Below, in pieces: positions 43,100-52,998 of a DNA stretch of 64,000 bases. The stretch lies in assembly GCF_014023275.1 (NCBI RefSeq), contig NZ_CP054698.1, forward strand, positions 7,091,001 to 7,155,000, read 5' to 3'. The notes below the pieces were generated by a model. That model made no database searches. It was not told the origin of the DNA and was given only the letters and a program-made list of their open reading frames with translations. Numbering within the stretch: the first letter of the stretch is position 1; each line of letters starts with the position of its first letter. The position numbers and the translations under genes were made by a program. Origin of the DNA: Nostoc edaphicum CCNP1411. GTDB taxonomy: Bacteria; Cyanobacteriota; Cyanobacteriia; Cyanobacteriales; Nostocaceae.

Positions 43100-44347
43100 A
43101 TGAGACTGATGGTATATTCCCACGATGGCTTCGGTCTCGGTAATATTCGCAGAATGCTGGCAATATGCACCCACTTACTTGATTCGATTCCAGAACTTTC
43201 TATTCTGGTGATTTCTGGTTCGCCGATGCTGCACAGCTTTCGTCTCCCCAAAAGACTCGATTATATTAAACTACCCTGCTTAAATCGGGGAACATCTGGT
43301 GAAATGTCTGTCAAGTATCTAGGGACAGAAATCGAAGAAACAGTGAAGTTGCGCTCAGAGTTAATTTTATCTGCGATCGCTAATTTTAAACCTGATATAT
43401 TTCTAGTAGACAAAAAGCCTTATGGTATCCGTAATGAATTAAAAGCGGCTATCGAATATCTAAAAACAAAGTTGACAGAAACTTCCCTAATTCTCCTGCT
43501 GCGCGACATTTTGGATCATCGAGATGTGACGATTCCAGAATGGCAAAAGCACGGTAACAACGAAGCAATACATAGATTTTACGATCGCGTGCTTGTCGTT
43601 GGCACTCCCGAAATTTTCGACATTCGCCAAGAATATCAACTACCGCCAATGGTTGCCGAGAAGGTACAGTTTTGTGGTTACATCCGCACAGAATTGGGGC
43701 GTAAAAGTCCAAATCTCATCCGCAGCGAGTTGCGATTAAGTCCAGAAGAACAATTTATTTTAGTTACGCCGGGTGGTGGCGAAGATGGTTACAGGTTAAT
43801 TGACACATATTTATCGAGTTTGGTATTGTTGCCAGATTCCTATAAATTCCGAAGTTTAATTATATGTGGCCCAGAAATGCCCTTAGAACACCAAGCCTCA
43901 CTGCAACGGAAAGCAGCAGCATATCCCCAAGTGCAAATAGGCGAATTTACCGATGATTTGATGAGTTACATCGCCACCGCAGATGCCGTAGTAGCAATGG
44001 GAGGCTACAACACAACTTGCGAGATTCTCTCAGCGGGTAAGCCAGCTGTAGTAGTACCCAGAATTAAACCATCACGAGAACAGTGCATCCGTGCAGAACA
44101 CTTGTCCAAGTTGGGGATTTTGGCAGCGATTCATCCAAATGATCTGACTCCAGATATATTACTGCGATCGCTGTTACAACAACTCCAAACTCCGCAGATT
44201 TCCTTTTCCACAATTAATATGGATGGATTGCCCAAAATTAGCCAATACATTTCTGCCTTACTCGCAAAAAAAAAGAGCGTGAGTTCATTTTGTTACAAAT
44301 CCCCGGAACAATTACCAGAATTAATGATGATTGCCAAAATTGTTTAA
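43100..44347 (+). CDS. MurG-like GT-B glycosyltransferase (COG4671 type), first copy
   Basis: 415 residues. The N-terminal domain starts MRLMVYSHDGFGLGNIRRML, a glycine-rich acceptor loop typical of this predicted glycosyltransferase group. The C-terminal donor domain has LVTPGGGEDG and GYNTTCEILSAGKPAVVVPR, the nucleotide-sugar site, then REQCIRAEHLSKLGI. The function of the group is unassigned; a glycan or glycolipid substrate is likely. It starts a plus-strand series of three more glycosyltransferases, an ABC exporter and a phosphatase. The second copy follows after 176 bases. Confidence 0.82.
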   Translation: MRLMVYSHDGFGLGNIRRMLAICTHLLDSIPELSILVISGSPMLHSFRLPKRLDYIKLPCLNRGTSGEMSVKYLGTEIEETVKLRSELILSAIANFKPDIFLVDKKPYGIRNELKAAIEYLKTKLTETSLILLLRDILDHRDVTIPEWQKHGNNEAIHRFYDRVLVVGTPEIFDIRQEYQLPPMVAEKVQFCGYIRTELGRKSPNLIRSELRLSPEEQFILVTPGGGEDGYRLIDTYLSSLVLLPDSYKFRSLIICGPEMPLEHQASLQRKAAAYPQVQIGEFTDDLMSYIATADAVVAMGGYNTTCEILSAGKPAVVVPRIKPSREQCIRAEHLSKLGILAAIHPNDLTPDILLRSLLQQLQTPQISFSTINMDGLPKISQYISALLAKKKSVSSFCYKSPEQLPELMMIAKIV

Positions 44348-44523
44348 TTAAAAAGTAGACAAGTCCTAAGTCACTTTTTCTTTTGGTTTTATAACTTTTG
44401 CTTTGTTTGTTTTAAGCAAACTCATAACAATAGATGGAGTACTCAAAGGAATTACCAACAACTCTTTGACAATTCAAAATCAAAAATGTAAAATCCAAAA
44501 TTGTTGAAAGAGGTAAAAGTATC

Positions 44524-45711
44524 ATGAAACGTATTATGTTCTATTGCCAACATATTTTAGGTATGGGGCATCTAGTTCGCAGCCGAGAAATTGTGCGCGG
44601 TTTAACCCAAGACTTCCAAATTTGTTTTATTAATGGCGGTGAAATAATTCAAGGATTTGAAATTCCTGCTGGTGTCGAAGTCATCAACTTACCTGCAATT
44701 AAAACTGACGCAGAATTTACAGAACTGCAAGTAGTAGATGATGCCTTGAATCTCGCGGAAGTGAAGGAAATCAGAAAAAATCGACTTCTAGAAATATTTG
44801 ACCAATTCCAGCCTGATATTTTAATAGTTGAGTTATTTCCCTTTGGGAGAAGACGCTTTTCTTTTGAATTAATTCCCTTATTAGAAAGAGCAAAATCAAA
44901 TGGAAGCTCAACGAAAGTCGTTTCTAGTTTGCGAGATATTGTAGTTGCTAAACCAGAGAAAAAAGCAAAACACGAAGAGAAAGTATGTAAATTAATCAAC
45001 AAATATTTTGATACGTTGCTGGTTCACGGTGACCCAGAATTAGTACCACTAGAAGAAACTTTTTCTAGAGTCCATGACCTCAAATGTCAAGTATATTACA
45101 CTGGATATGTTGTACAAGAACCACCGACAAATCCTGCGCTTACTGATGAAGATCGAGAAATTATTAAATCAGAAAAACCCCTGATTTTAGTTAGCGTAGG
45201 CGGTGGGAGATTTGGTCATGAATTGCTTGAATGTGTAGTGAACACAGCCCCTTTCTTAGAGAAATCATTACCGCACAATATTCAGGTTTTTACCGGGCCA
45301 TTTATCCCCGATTCCAAATTTAAGGAACTGCAAGCAATGGCAAAATTTAGTAAGAATATCCACATTCGACGCTATACTCCTTACTTGCTAAATTACATGA
45401 AAAAAGCAGACCTCTCGATAAATATGTCTGGCTATAACACCACAATGAATGTTCTAACTACAGGTGTACGAGCTATGATTCTTCCCTTTACAGGCAACCA
45501 GGATCGAGAACAAACTATTAGAGCCGAAAAGTTAAGCAATTTAGGAATCGTCAAGTTTATCAATCCTAATGATTTGAAACCAGATTACTTAGCTATTAAT
45601 ATTATTCATTACCTGAAAGAGCAACCTAATAAAATTAGCTTTGATTCTAATGGAGTTGAAAAAACTGCAACTGTCTTAAAAGCTCTAGCATTTAAGCAAA
45701 AAGTTGCATGA
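44524..45711 (+). CDS. MurG-like GT-B glycosyltransferase (COG4671 type), second copy
   Basis: 395 residues, the same architecture as the preceding gene: MKRIMFYCQHILGMGHLVRS at the start, VSVGGGRFGHELL, and the donor site SGYNTTMNVLTTGVRAMILP with REQTIRAEKLSNLGI. Clear homology but low identity to the first copy, so an old duplication with separate roles. GAAAGAGGT precedes the ATG. Probably two successive sugar additions in one pathway (inference). Confidence 0.82.
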   Translation: MKRIMFYCQHILGMGHLVRSREIVRGLTQDFQICFINGGEIIQGFEIPAGVEVINLPAIKTDAEFTELQVVDDALNLAEVKEIRKNRLLEIFDQFQPDILIVELFPFGRRRFSFELIPLLERAKSNGSSTKVVSSLRDIVVAKPEKKAKHEEKVCKLINKYFDTLLVHGDPELVPLEETFSRVHDLKCQVYYTGYVVQEPPTNPALTDEDREIIKSEKPLILVSVGGGRFGHELLECVVNTAPFLEKSLPHNIQVFTGPFIPDSKFKELQAMAKFSKNIHIRRYTPYLLNYMKKADLSINMSGYNTTMNVLTTGVRAMILPFTGNQDREQTIRAEKLSNLGIVKFINPNDLKPDYLAINIIHYLKEQPNKISFDSNGVEKTATVLKALAFKQKVA

Positions 45712-45714
45712 GAA

Positions 45715-45909
45715 GGAGTCAGGAGTCAGAATTCAGGAGTCAGAATCTAATCAGTCGGGGATTCAGACCAGCGACTGATAGCGTAGCTTTAGCGAGTCCG
45801 CGAACGTCTTGAAGACCATCAAATCATAGATTTATTTGGTGGGGTATTAAACCCGGTGATTCATCCACCAGTCATACAGAATTCATTCTGAATTCTGACT
45901 CCTGACTCC
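45715..45909. repeat. Terminal-inverted-repeat element between glycosyltransferase genes
   Basis: GGAGTCAGGAGTCAGAATTC at 45715 is inverted at the far end (45888-45909); the 22-base arms are perfect. The interior is unique and non-coding. A similar pair of ends is at 57931-58125. Confidence 0.6.
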
Positions 45910-45946
45910 TGAATTCTGTTTGATAAATTCACAGAAAAATCAAATC

Positions 45947-47158
45947 ATGGTTAAAACAAAAATTTGTATTACTACACTCGAATATCCACCTGATATTGGC
46001 GGAGTTGGTGAATCAGTGCATCGGATTGCAAAGATGCTAAATGATAGCGGCTATGAAGTTCATATTGCCGTTTTTCGCTCTAAACAACGGCTAGTTTCTG
46101 ATGGAAGTCGCAGACGAGCAAGTTGCACATCAATGCTTCAAGATGGTGTATTTGTACATCGCATTAAGTCAGCCGTTCGGACTCAAACAACAGAAATCCA
46201 AGATTTTTTTAGCGATGTTTACTTTCAACTCAAATGTCTGCATCAAAAGCATAACTTTGACTTGTTTCACGCCTTCTTTCTAAATGAAGCAGGTTATGTA
46301 ACGACGCTTTTAGCCAGAGAAAATGATGTTCCGGTAATCAATAGTGTTCGTGGTAGCGACTTGCATAAACATATTTTTAATCCTAAGAATCATGCTCAGA
46401 TAGCATGGATTTTAGAGAATTCTGATTGGGTGACATTTGTCAGCCGCGACTTGCTCAAAAGAGCTAGTGTTATTACTCCCAGTGTGAAGTTAAAATCATC
46501 AGCTTTCTGGAATTCCATCGCACCTATCGATTTTGAGCAATTCCCCACCCCATCTTTAGTTAAGGAATTACCAGGTATTGTTATCGGTTCATCGGGGAGA
46601 TTCCGAGATAAAAAGGGGATTGAATTTCTCCTTGATACCTGTGCCGAGTTGGGTCAAGAGTTAGATTTAACACTCTTATTAATAGGTGATTTTGTTGATA
46701 AAGAACAAGAATATTGGCAGCAACAAATCCAGCCAAGTGAAATTGGTCATCGCCTCCGCATCACTGGAATTACCAGTCGCCAAGAGGCTTTGGCTTATTT
46801 ACCACATTTAGATATTTTTGCGATTCCCTCGCTGAATGAGGGTTGTCCCAATGCCCTGTTGGAAGCGATGCTAGCGAGTCGAGCAATAATTGGCACTCGT
46901 GTAGATGCGATCGCAGAAATCATAGAAGATGGTGTAGACGGTTTGCTTATCAACCCCGGCAGTACCGAAGAATTAATTGCTGCAATCCGATATCTGGCAA
47001 CTCAACCAGAACTACGGCAAAAGTTGGGTGCAAAAGCTAAGACAAAAGTAACTCAACAGCTTGCCCCATCAGTAGAATATCAAAACTGGATGAATGTTTA
47101 CGAACGAGTCTTAAGAATCTCTGATGCAGCTTTGTTAGGCGAAATATCTTTCGTGTAG
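45947..47158 (+). CDS. GT4-family glycosyltransferase
   Basis: 403 residues from the ATG at 45947 (MVKTKICITTLEYPPDIGG); an upstream TTG is not preferred. The PPDIGGVGESVHRIAKML loop, SVRGSDLHKHIF, donor-domain GSSGRFRDKKGIEFLL, and the EX7E motif in SLNEGCPNALLEAMLASRAIIG are classic for GT4 retaining enzymes. It adds a sugar from an NDP donor to a lipid or glycan acceptor. Third enzyme of the cluster; a terminal-inverted-repeat element separates it from the gene before. Confidence 0.85.
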   Translation: MVKTKICITTLEYPPDIGGVGESVHRIAKMLNDSGYEVHIAVFRSKQRLVSDGSRRRASCTSMLQDGVFVHRIKSAVRTQTTEIQDFFSDVYFQLKCLHQKHNFDLFHAFFLNEAGYVTTLLARENDVPVINSVRGSDLHKHIFNPKNHAQIAWILENSDWVTFVSRDLLKRASVITPSVKLKSSAFWNSIAPIDFEQFPTPSLVKELPGIVIGSSGRFRDKKGIEFLLDTCAELGQELDLTLLLIGDFVDKEQEYWQQQIQPSEIGHRLRITGITSRQEALAYLPHLDIFAIPSLNEGCPNALLEAMLASRAIIGTRVDAIAEIIEDGVDGLLINPGSTEELIAAIRYLATQPELRQKLGAKAKTKVTQQLAPSVEYQNWMNVYERVLRISDAALLGEISFV

Positions 47159-47197
47159 TCCCTTCCTAACAATGACCTGCACCTTTGTTGCATCCAC

Positions 47198-47451
47198 TTA
47201 CCCCCCTTAATCCCCCCTTGCAAAGGCTACGGTGTACACACAAGTCGAATTACCCCCCTTAATCCCCCCTTGCCAAGGGGGGAAACAAGAAAATCTAGTC
47301 CCCTCCCCTTTGCAAGGGGAGGGTTAGGGTGGGGTAAAATCCGCATTCATCAACTACTTGAGACTTGTGTATATACCGTAGCCTTGTAAAGGGGGGAAAC
47401 CGGAAAATCTTGTTCCCTCCCCTTTGCAAGGGGAGGGTTAGGGTGGGGTAA
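47198..47451. repeat. Nested repeat elements (X within Y within X)
   Basis: Outer element X2 starts TTACCCCCCTTAATCCCCCC and ends GGGTTAGGGTGGGGTAA. It is interrupted at 47227-47381 by element Y, with ends TACGGTGTACACACAAGTC and, inverted, TACGGTATATACACAAGTC. Y is flanked by CCTTGCAAAGG and CCTTGTAAAGG. Y itself contains a full 88-bp copy of X (47250-47337). Confidence 0.75.
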
Positions 47452-47487
47452 ACGGCGTACAGTACGCAGAAACTCTAGATTTTAACC

Positions 47488-48570
47488 ATGAATAAACCAC
47501 AAATCACTATAATTGTTTCCCAGCGTGAGCGATTCAGTTACACCCGCGAATCACTAGAAAGCATTTACGAACACACTCAACTACCTTTCTCTCTAGTTTA
47601 TATAGATGGCAATTCACCTCGGCATATCCAGCGCTACCTCCAAGAACAAGCCCTAGAAAAAGGATTCCAATTAATCCGCACAGAACACTACCTTTCACCC
47701 AACCAAGCCCGCAACTTGGGTTTACAACAAGTTAATAGCGAGTATTTAGTATTTGTTGACAACGATGTAATTGTCAGTCCAGGCTGGCTCAACTCCTTAC
47801 TCGAATGCGCCAAAGATACGAAAGCGACTGTAGTCTGTCCGCTAACTTGCATTGGTCAGCCTTTGGGGGAAACAGTACATTTGGCAGGTGGTGAAGCTCA
47901 TATTGTTCTGGAGATACAGGAGACTGGAGTCAAGCGACGGGTGCATGAAAAACATTACTTTGTAAATCGGAAAGTTGCTGAGGTGCAGGATCAACTTCAT
48001 CGTACACAATGTGAGTTTGCCGAGTTTCACTGTATGTTAGTTCGCACTGAGATTTTTGGGCAAATAGGGTTGTTAGATGAGGGATTCCTGAGTACGCGAG
48101 AACACATTGATTTTTGTCTAAAAGTAGCTGAGGCAAGAGGTACATTTTACTGTGAACCGGCTTCGGTAGTTACTTATGTACCAGGACTAAAGTTTGAATT
48201 GTCAGAACTAGCATTCTTTATGTTGCGCTGGAGTAATGCTTGGGAAATTGCCAGTTTAGAACACTTTTCTGCAAAGTGGAATTTGACAATGAATGACAAG
48301 TATTTCAAGAAGCGCTATAAGCGGATGGGGCATCGTCGCCATCAGGGATTTTTGAAGCCGTTGCTAAGTCGTCTCACCTTTGGGCAAAATCCCCTGTGGC
48401 TGGAGAAAATAGCGATCGCTCTTGAAAGAAAATTAAATCACTACATTAGCGATCGCTATACTCAAAGTCAACAGAAGAGGATAAGAAGTATTCATGCTGA
48501 ACAATCCCCTCATCCCCCCATCTCCTTGTATCCTTATCTTTTGCATCAATCCCTAAAGGGAGACAAGTAA
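47488..48570 (+). CDS. GT2-family glycosyltransferase
   Basis: 360 residues, GT-A fold. ITIIVSQRERFSYTRESLESIYEHTQLPF opens the nucleotide-binding domain. The metal-binding motif is VFVDNDVIVSPGWL (DxD-like DND); EFHCMLVRTEIFGQIGLLDEGF is the acceptor-site region. The stop is two bases before the ABC transporter ATG, so those two are co-translated. Inverting enzyme of unknown acceptor, the fourth glycosyltransferase of the cluster. Confidence 0.85.
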   Translation: MNKPQITIIVSQRERFSYTRESLESIYEHTQLPFSLVYIDGNSPRHIQRYLQEQALEKGFQLIRTEHYLSPNQARNLGLQQVNSEYLVFVDNDVIVSPGWLNSLLECAKDTKATVVCPLTCIGQPLGETVHLAGGEAHIVLEIQETGVKRRVHEKHYFVNRKVAEVQDQLHRTQCEFAEFHCMLVRTEIFGQIGLLDEGFLSTREHIDFCLKVAEARGTFYCEPASVVTYVPGLKFELSELAFFMLRWSNAWEIASLEHFSAKWNLTMNDKYFKKRYKRMGHRRHQGFLKPLLSRLTFGQNPLWLEKIAIALERKLNHYISDRYTQSQQKRIRSIHAEQSPHPPISLYPYLLHQSLKGDK

Positions 48571-48572
48571 TA

Positions 48573-50423
48573 ATGGCGGCTAGAGATCCTAAAAGTCTAA
48601 GGGCTGCGTTACCAGGAATTGTAAGGATTTTGCAGCGGTTTTCGCCCCAGTTGAGCAAACAAAAGGCGCTGCTAATCGTGTCTTTTGTGGCACTGATGGC
48701 TGAGATTTTCTTGCACCTGCTGGAACCCTGGCCGCTAAAGTTCATTTTTGACTACATACTTGTAGCTGGCTTTCAGCCTCAGTCTTTGGGTATTCCTCTA
48801 CTTTCAGGACTTAGCTCGTTTGCCCTATTAACAGGCTTGACGTTAGGGTTAGTTGCGATCGCTTTACTTCGGGCTACTGCTGCTTACTTTAGTGTGGTGG
48901 GCATGGCACTGGCTGCTAGTAATGTGTTAACTGAGATTCGTTCTGACCTTTACAGTCATCTCCAAAATCTATCTTTATCATTTCACCACAAAGCCAAAAC
49001 CGGCGATTTAATTACCCGCGTTACCTCTGATATTGAACGACTGCGGGAGGTGACGGTGATGGCAGTATTACCCCTAATTGCCCATTCCCTCACCTTAGTG
49101 GGGATGATTTGTGTCATGTTCTGGCTGCATTGGGAACTAGCGCTGATTGCCGTCGCCGTGTTTCCCTTATTTATTTTCTTCACCACGCGCTTGACAAAAC
49201 GCATTCGGCAAGTAGTGCGATCGCAACGTCAACGGGAAGGGGCAATGGCGGCAACGGCGGCGGAATCCATCGGAGCAATCAAAGTTGTTCAAGCCCTTTC
49301 TCTGCAAAATATGCTGGAGAGTACTTTTTCCGGTCATAATCGCCAAAGCTTAAAAGAAAGTGCCAAGGCGCAAAAACTGGCAGCCGGTTTAGAACGCATG
49401 GTGGAACTGCTAGTAGGCATTGCCACTGCTTTAGTTTTATGGCGGGGTGTGCAGCTAGTCTTGGCAAAGGCAATCACACCAGGGGATTTGCTGGTATTTG
49501 TCAACTATCTCAGGATTGCTTTTAAGCCGATGCGGCAACTTGCCAAATACACCGGGCAAATTGCTAAAGCTACCGCTTCCGGCGAGCGTATTTTAGATGT
49601 ACTGGACACCGTACCCGAAATCCGCGATTCGCGGGGAGCAATGGATGCACCGCCTTTGTTGGGAGGTGTGCGTTTTGAAAATGTCACCTTTGCCTACGAA
49701 CCGACCAAGAGAATTTTACACAACATCAACTTTGAGGTGCAACCTGGTCAACGCGTCGCCTTAGTGGGGCCATCCGGTGGCGGAAAATCCACCTTAGTAA
49801 GTTTGCTGTTGCGACTTTATGACCCATTAGAAGGGCGAATATTAGTTGATGGTCATGACCTGCGCGAATACAAGGTGCAATCTATCCGCCAACAAATTAG
49901 TGTGGTGTTACAAGAGAGCGTTTTATTTGCTGCAAGTGTCAAAGATAATATTGCTTATGGCTTTTTAGGGGCTTCAGACCAAGCAATTGAACAAGCTGCG
50001 CGTCTGGCAAATGCCCACGATTTTATTATGGCGCTACCCGAAGGCTACGAGACTATTTTGGGTGAAAGAGGGGCGACACTTTCGGGAGGACAACGGCAGA
50101 GAATTTCTATCGCTCGTGCTGCCATTCGTCAAGCTGCGATTGTAATTTTGGATGAGCCGACCACTGGCTTAGACAACGAAAATGAACACGCTGTTAATGA
50201 AGCACTCGATCGCTTGACTCAAAAATGCACTACCTTCGTAGTTTCTCATAATCTTAGAGCCGTTGAACAAGCCGATTTAATTCTCTATATCGAAAACGGA
50301 CAGATTTTAGAGCAAGGTACGCATAAAGAATTGCTGCGCTTAGGTGGACATTACAGCGCAATGTATGCATTGAAATCAGCGGTAAATTCTCAGGAGGATG
50401 ATGTGTATGCAGTTGAAAAATGA
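48573..50423 (+). CDS. MsbA-type ABC exporter (fused permease-ATPase)
   Basis: 616 residues. Six transmembrane helices lie in the first about 330 residues. The ATPase domain (about 365-600) has Walker A GPSGGGKS, Q-loop VVLQES, signature LSGGQRQR, Walker B VILDEPTTGLD and switch His in VVSHN. The family flips lipids, glycolipids or lipid-linked glycans. Its place after four glycosyltransferases suggests that the cluster product is exported. The ribosome binding site for the next gene lies inside its last codons. Confidence 0.93.
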   Translation: MAARDPKSLRAALPGIVRILQRFSPQLSKQKALLIVSFVALMAEIFLHLLEPWPLKFIFDYILVAGFQPQSLGIPLLSGLSSFALLTGLTLGLVAIALLRATAAYFSVVGMALAASNVLTEIRSDLYSHLQNLSLSFHHKAKTGDLITRVTSDIERLREVTVMAVLPLIAHSLTLVGMICVMFWLHWELALIAVAVFPLFIFFTTRLTKRIRQVVRSQRQREGAMAATAAESIGAIKVVQALSLQNMLESTFSGHNRQSLKESAKAQKLAAGLERMVELLVGIATALVLWRGVQLVLAKAITPGDLLVFVNYLRIAFKPMRQLAKYTGQIAKATASGERILDVLDTVPEIRDSRGAMDAPPLLGGVRFENVTFAYEPTKRILHNINFEVQPGQRVALVGPSGGGKSTLVSLLLRLYDPLEGRILVDGHDLREYKVQSIRQQISVVLQESVLFAASVKDNIAYGFLGASDQAIEQAARLANAHDFIMALPEGYETILGERGATLSGGQRQRISIARAAIRQAAIVILDEPTTGLDNENEHAVNEALDRLTQKCTTFVVSHNLRAVEQADLILYIENGQILEQGTHKELLRLGGHYSAMYALKSAVNSQEDDVYAVEK

Positions 50424-51726
50424 TCGGGGACTGGGAACTGGGGAAGAAGCAAGGGAGCAGGGAGCAGGGAGCAAGGGAGAAAAGTTTCCCCCTCTGCCCC
50501 CTGCTCCCCGCCCCTCTGCCTCTTTTCAATGCCCCATGCCCCATGCCCAATGCCCAATCCCCATAACCCGCGTAATTTTAGTGCGTCACGGTCAGAGTAC
50601 TTACAATGCCCAAAAGCGTTATCAAGGAAGTTGCGATGATGCAGTGTTGACTGAGAAGGGACGCAGCGATGCTTACCAAACTGGTATTGCTCTAAGAGGA
50701 ACGGAATTAGATGCAATTTATACAAGTCCTCTCCGGCGAGTCCAGGAAACTACAGTTGAGATTCTTGAGGGGATGGAAATAGAAGAGAAAAAGAGAATCT
50801 TCACATCTTCCCATCTCAAAGAAATCGATATCCCCAAATGGCAAGGGTTGACATACAAATACGTACAAGAACACTTTGCGGCAGATTATCGCTGCTGGAA
50901 CGAGCGACCCCATGAGTTTCAGATGGCAGAACCGCAGCCAGAAAGGGAGTTAAGAAGAGGTGGCGTAGCAGTTGCAACATCTGTGGGGCAATGCTTCCCC
51001 GTACTAGATTTGTACGATCGCGCCCGTCAATTTTGGCAAGAAATTTTACCGCGCCATGTTGGCAAGACTATTCTAATTGTCAGCCACAGTGGCACAATTC
51101 GGGCATTAATTAGTACTGCGATCGCGATGAAATGCCAGCAATACAATGTCCTCCAGCAATCAAACTGCGGTATTAGCATCCTGAATTTTCCTACACCCGG
51201 TGAACAGCAAGGGCAACTGGAGGCAATGAATATTACCACCCATCTCAGTGAAGTCATCCCCAAGCTGAAAAACGGCAAACAAGGTCTGCGTCTACTTGTA
51301 GTCCCAGCCACAGGTACAGCGCCACATTTAATTCATCAACTAGCTGAACACCTTCAGACAGTACCAATAGATTTTAGTCTCAGCAGTGATTTGGATAGTT
51401 CCCAACAAAACGCCGAGCAACTGCTGAAATATCATCCAACAGCCGTGCAACTTCAAGTACTGCGCCAAGATTTTCCCGCCATCTGGCAGCAAAACCTGTT
51501 ATCTAAACGTGCCGTAGTGCAATCAAATGAAATAGATTTAAGCCGTCCCACAACCGGATTAGTAGTTGCTTCTCCCTCCATCATCAAAAATATGCTGACT
51601 CACGTCTTGGACACTTCACCACAGTGTTTGCAATTAGTACCCGACACTCTTAGCGTTATTTACTATCCTCTAAAAAGCCCTTTCCCTGTGTTGCAAGCTA
51701 TGAATATTACCAATCAGTCAATTTAG
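50407..51726 (+). CDS. Two-domain histidine phosphatase with a repeat-derived N-terminal extension
   Basis: 439 residues. AGGAGG at 50392-50397 is nine bases before the ATG at 50407, which decides the start over two earlier Met codons. After MQLKND about 45 residues (GLGTGEEAREQ..., PPLPPAPRPSASF, CPMPHAQCPIP) are low-complexity and encoded by a GGGAGCA/CCCCATGCCC repeat. The catalytic domain follows with RHGQSTYN, SPLRRVQET, EIDIPKWQG and SHSGTIRAL. The last about 150 residues resemble a second phosphatase domain without the RHG motif. Phosphoglycerate-mutase-like phosphatase, possibly removing phosphate from a sugar or lipid intermediate. It overlaps the ABC gene end. Confidence 0.85.
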   Translation: MQLKNDRGLGTGEEAREQGAGSKGEKFPPLPPAPRPSASFQCPMPHAQCPIPITRVILVRHGQSTYNAQKRYQGSCDDAVLTEKGRSDAYQTGIALRGTELDAIYTSPLRRVQETTVEILEGMEIEEKKRIFTSSHLKEIDIPKWQGLTYKYVQEHFAADYRCWNERPHEFQMAEPQPERELRRGGVAVATSVGQCFPVLDLYDRARQFWQEILPRHVGKTILIVSHSGTIRALISTAIAMKCQQYNVLQQSNCGISILNFPTPGEQQGQLEAMNITTHLSEVIPKLKNGKQGLRLLVVPATGTAPHLIHQLAEHLQTVPIDFSLSSDLDSSQQNAEQLLKYHPTAVQLQVLRQDFPAIWQQNLLSKRAVVQSNEIDLSRPTTGLVVASPSIIKNMLTHVLDTSPQCLQLVPDTLSVIYYPLKSPFPVLQAMNITNQSI

Positions 51727-51973
51727 TATCATCCCAGACTTCCAATTCCAAATCGTGAAGATAGGTTAACCCACTCTCAATTTGTGCATCTGTTCCTTTT
51801 AATTCAAGGTCAAACCAACCATCACCGACAGCATTGGCTCCCAAAATCGCTGCCGTGATATTCACAGTCAGTCCATAGTCAGACACCAGGCGAGAAATAA
51901 CAGGTTCCTGGTGATAATCCTTAGGAATTCTTAGTCGAATCCGTTTATTGGTAAGTGTATTGTCAGTAGCCAT
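51707..51973 (-). CDS. NIL-domain protein
   Basis: 88 residues of one ferredoxin-like NIL domain: KRIRLRIPKDYHQEPVISRL, VNITAAILGANAVGDGWFDL, then IESGLTYLHDLELEVW. NIL domains bind methionine or act in sulfur metabolism and occur at the end of Met transporters. It is 149 bases downstream of cysW on the same strand, probably part of the sulfate operon. Its 3' end overlaps the convergent phosphatase gene by 20 bases. Confidence 0.85.
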   Translation of the reverse strand: MATDNTLTNKRIRLRIPKDYHQEPVISRLVSDYGLTVNITAAILGANAVGDGWFDLELKGTDAQIESGLTYLHDLELEVWDDTKLTDW

Positions 51974-52122
51974 ATCTGAGTTATTCTAATCCCTGATCGG
52001 GATTGGTACAGAACTACCCTTAACCCTAATGGTAATTTCCTGATAGGTACTAGGTAGATTGCACCATATCCCATGATTTGTTTGTATCCTATTCAAAGGA
52101 TAACTATAATTCCTTGATTTTT

Positions 52123-52998
52123 CTATTCAACATCTTTTATGCGGGTTTTCCGTTCCAGAATCTCTTTCAGCACTAGGGTTACGACTGCTAGCAAAGCTAA
52201 CAGTACAGCCGCCGAGAAAGCAGCTTCAGTTTCATATTGTTTGTAAGCATCTTCTACAAATAGTGGTAAAGTCTGGGTTTGGTCAGCAATGTTGCCAGAT
52301 ACCACTGAAACTGCCCCGAATTCACCCATTGCTCTGGCATTGGTCAAAATTAAACCGTAGAGCAAGCCCCAGCGAATACTAGGCAGGGTAACACGCAAAA
52401 ATATTTGCCAATCTTTTGCACCTAAAGTTCTAGCAGCTTCTTCTTGATCCTTACCAAATTCTTCTAAAACAGGAATTACTTCCCGCGCCACAAAGGGCAT
52501 ACTCACAAACGCTGTAGCCAACAACATACCTGGAAAGGCAAAGATAATCCTGATATCATTGGCTTGCAGCCAAGGCCCAAACCACCCTTGTCGTCCATAA
52601 AGTAGTACAATCATCAATCCTGCGACTACGGGTGAAATCGAAAAGGGCAGGTCAATAATGCTCAAAATTATGGCGCGTCCTGGGAATTTATGACGAGCGA
52701 TCGCCCAAGCTGCACATAGCCCAAATACTGTATTTAAAGGCAGGGAAATCGCAGCCAGTAAAAATGTCAGCCAAACTGCATTGAGAAAATCTGCTCGTGT
52801 CAGGTTGGATAGAAATGGCCCAACTCCTTTGCTGAAGGCCTGGAAAAAAACGTTGATTGCAGGGATATATTGAACTAGGGCTAAATAGGCGATCGCTATC
52901 CCAATTAAAAGTGTTGGCACCCAACTCTTCTGCTCTTGTGGCTTGACTGTATCTGTATCAGATGCAGATGAGTGAAAACTTGGCTTATCTACTGTCAT
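52123..52998 (-). CDS. cysW: Sulfate ABC transporter permease CysW
   Basis: 291 residues with six membrane helices. The EAA loop [20 protein letters not shown] and [36 protein letters not shown] are CysW hallmarks (GEFGAV). It forms the membrane channel with CysT. Its start overlaps the cysT end by 14 bases. No cysA ATPase gene is in the window, so the ATPase must be encoded elsewhere. Confidence 0.92.
   Translation of the reverse strand: MTVDKPSFHSSASDTDTVKPQEQKSWVPTLLIGIAIAYLALVQYIPAINVFFQAFSKGVGPFLSNLTRADFLNAVWLTFLLAAISLPLNTVFGLCAAWAIARHKFPGRAIILSIIDLPFSISPVVAGLMIVLLYGRQGWFGPWLQANDIRIIFAFPGMLLATAFVSMPFVAREVIPVLEEFGKDQEEAARTLGAKDWQIFLRVTLPSIRWGLLYGLILTNARAMGEFGAVSVVSGNIADQTQTLPLFVEDAYKQYETEAAFSAAVLLALLAVVTLVLKEILERKTRIKDVE

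Noticed and set aside
48446..48745. 99-residue minus-strand frame across the GT2/ABC junction
   Set aside because: Overlaps two well-supported genes; no family.
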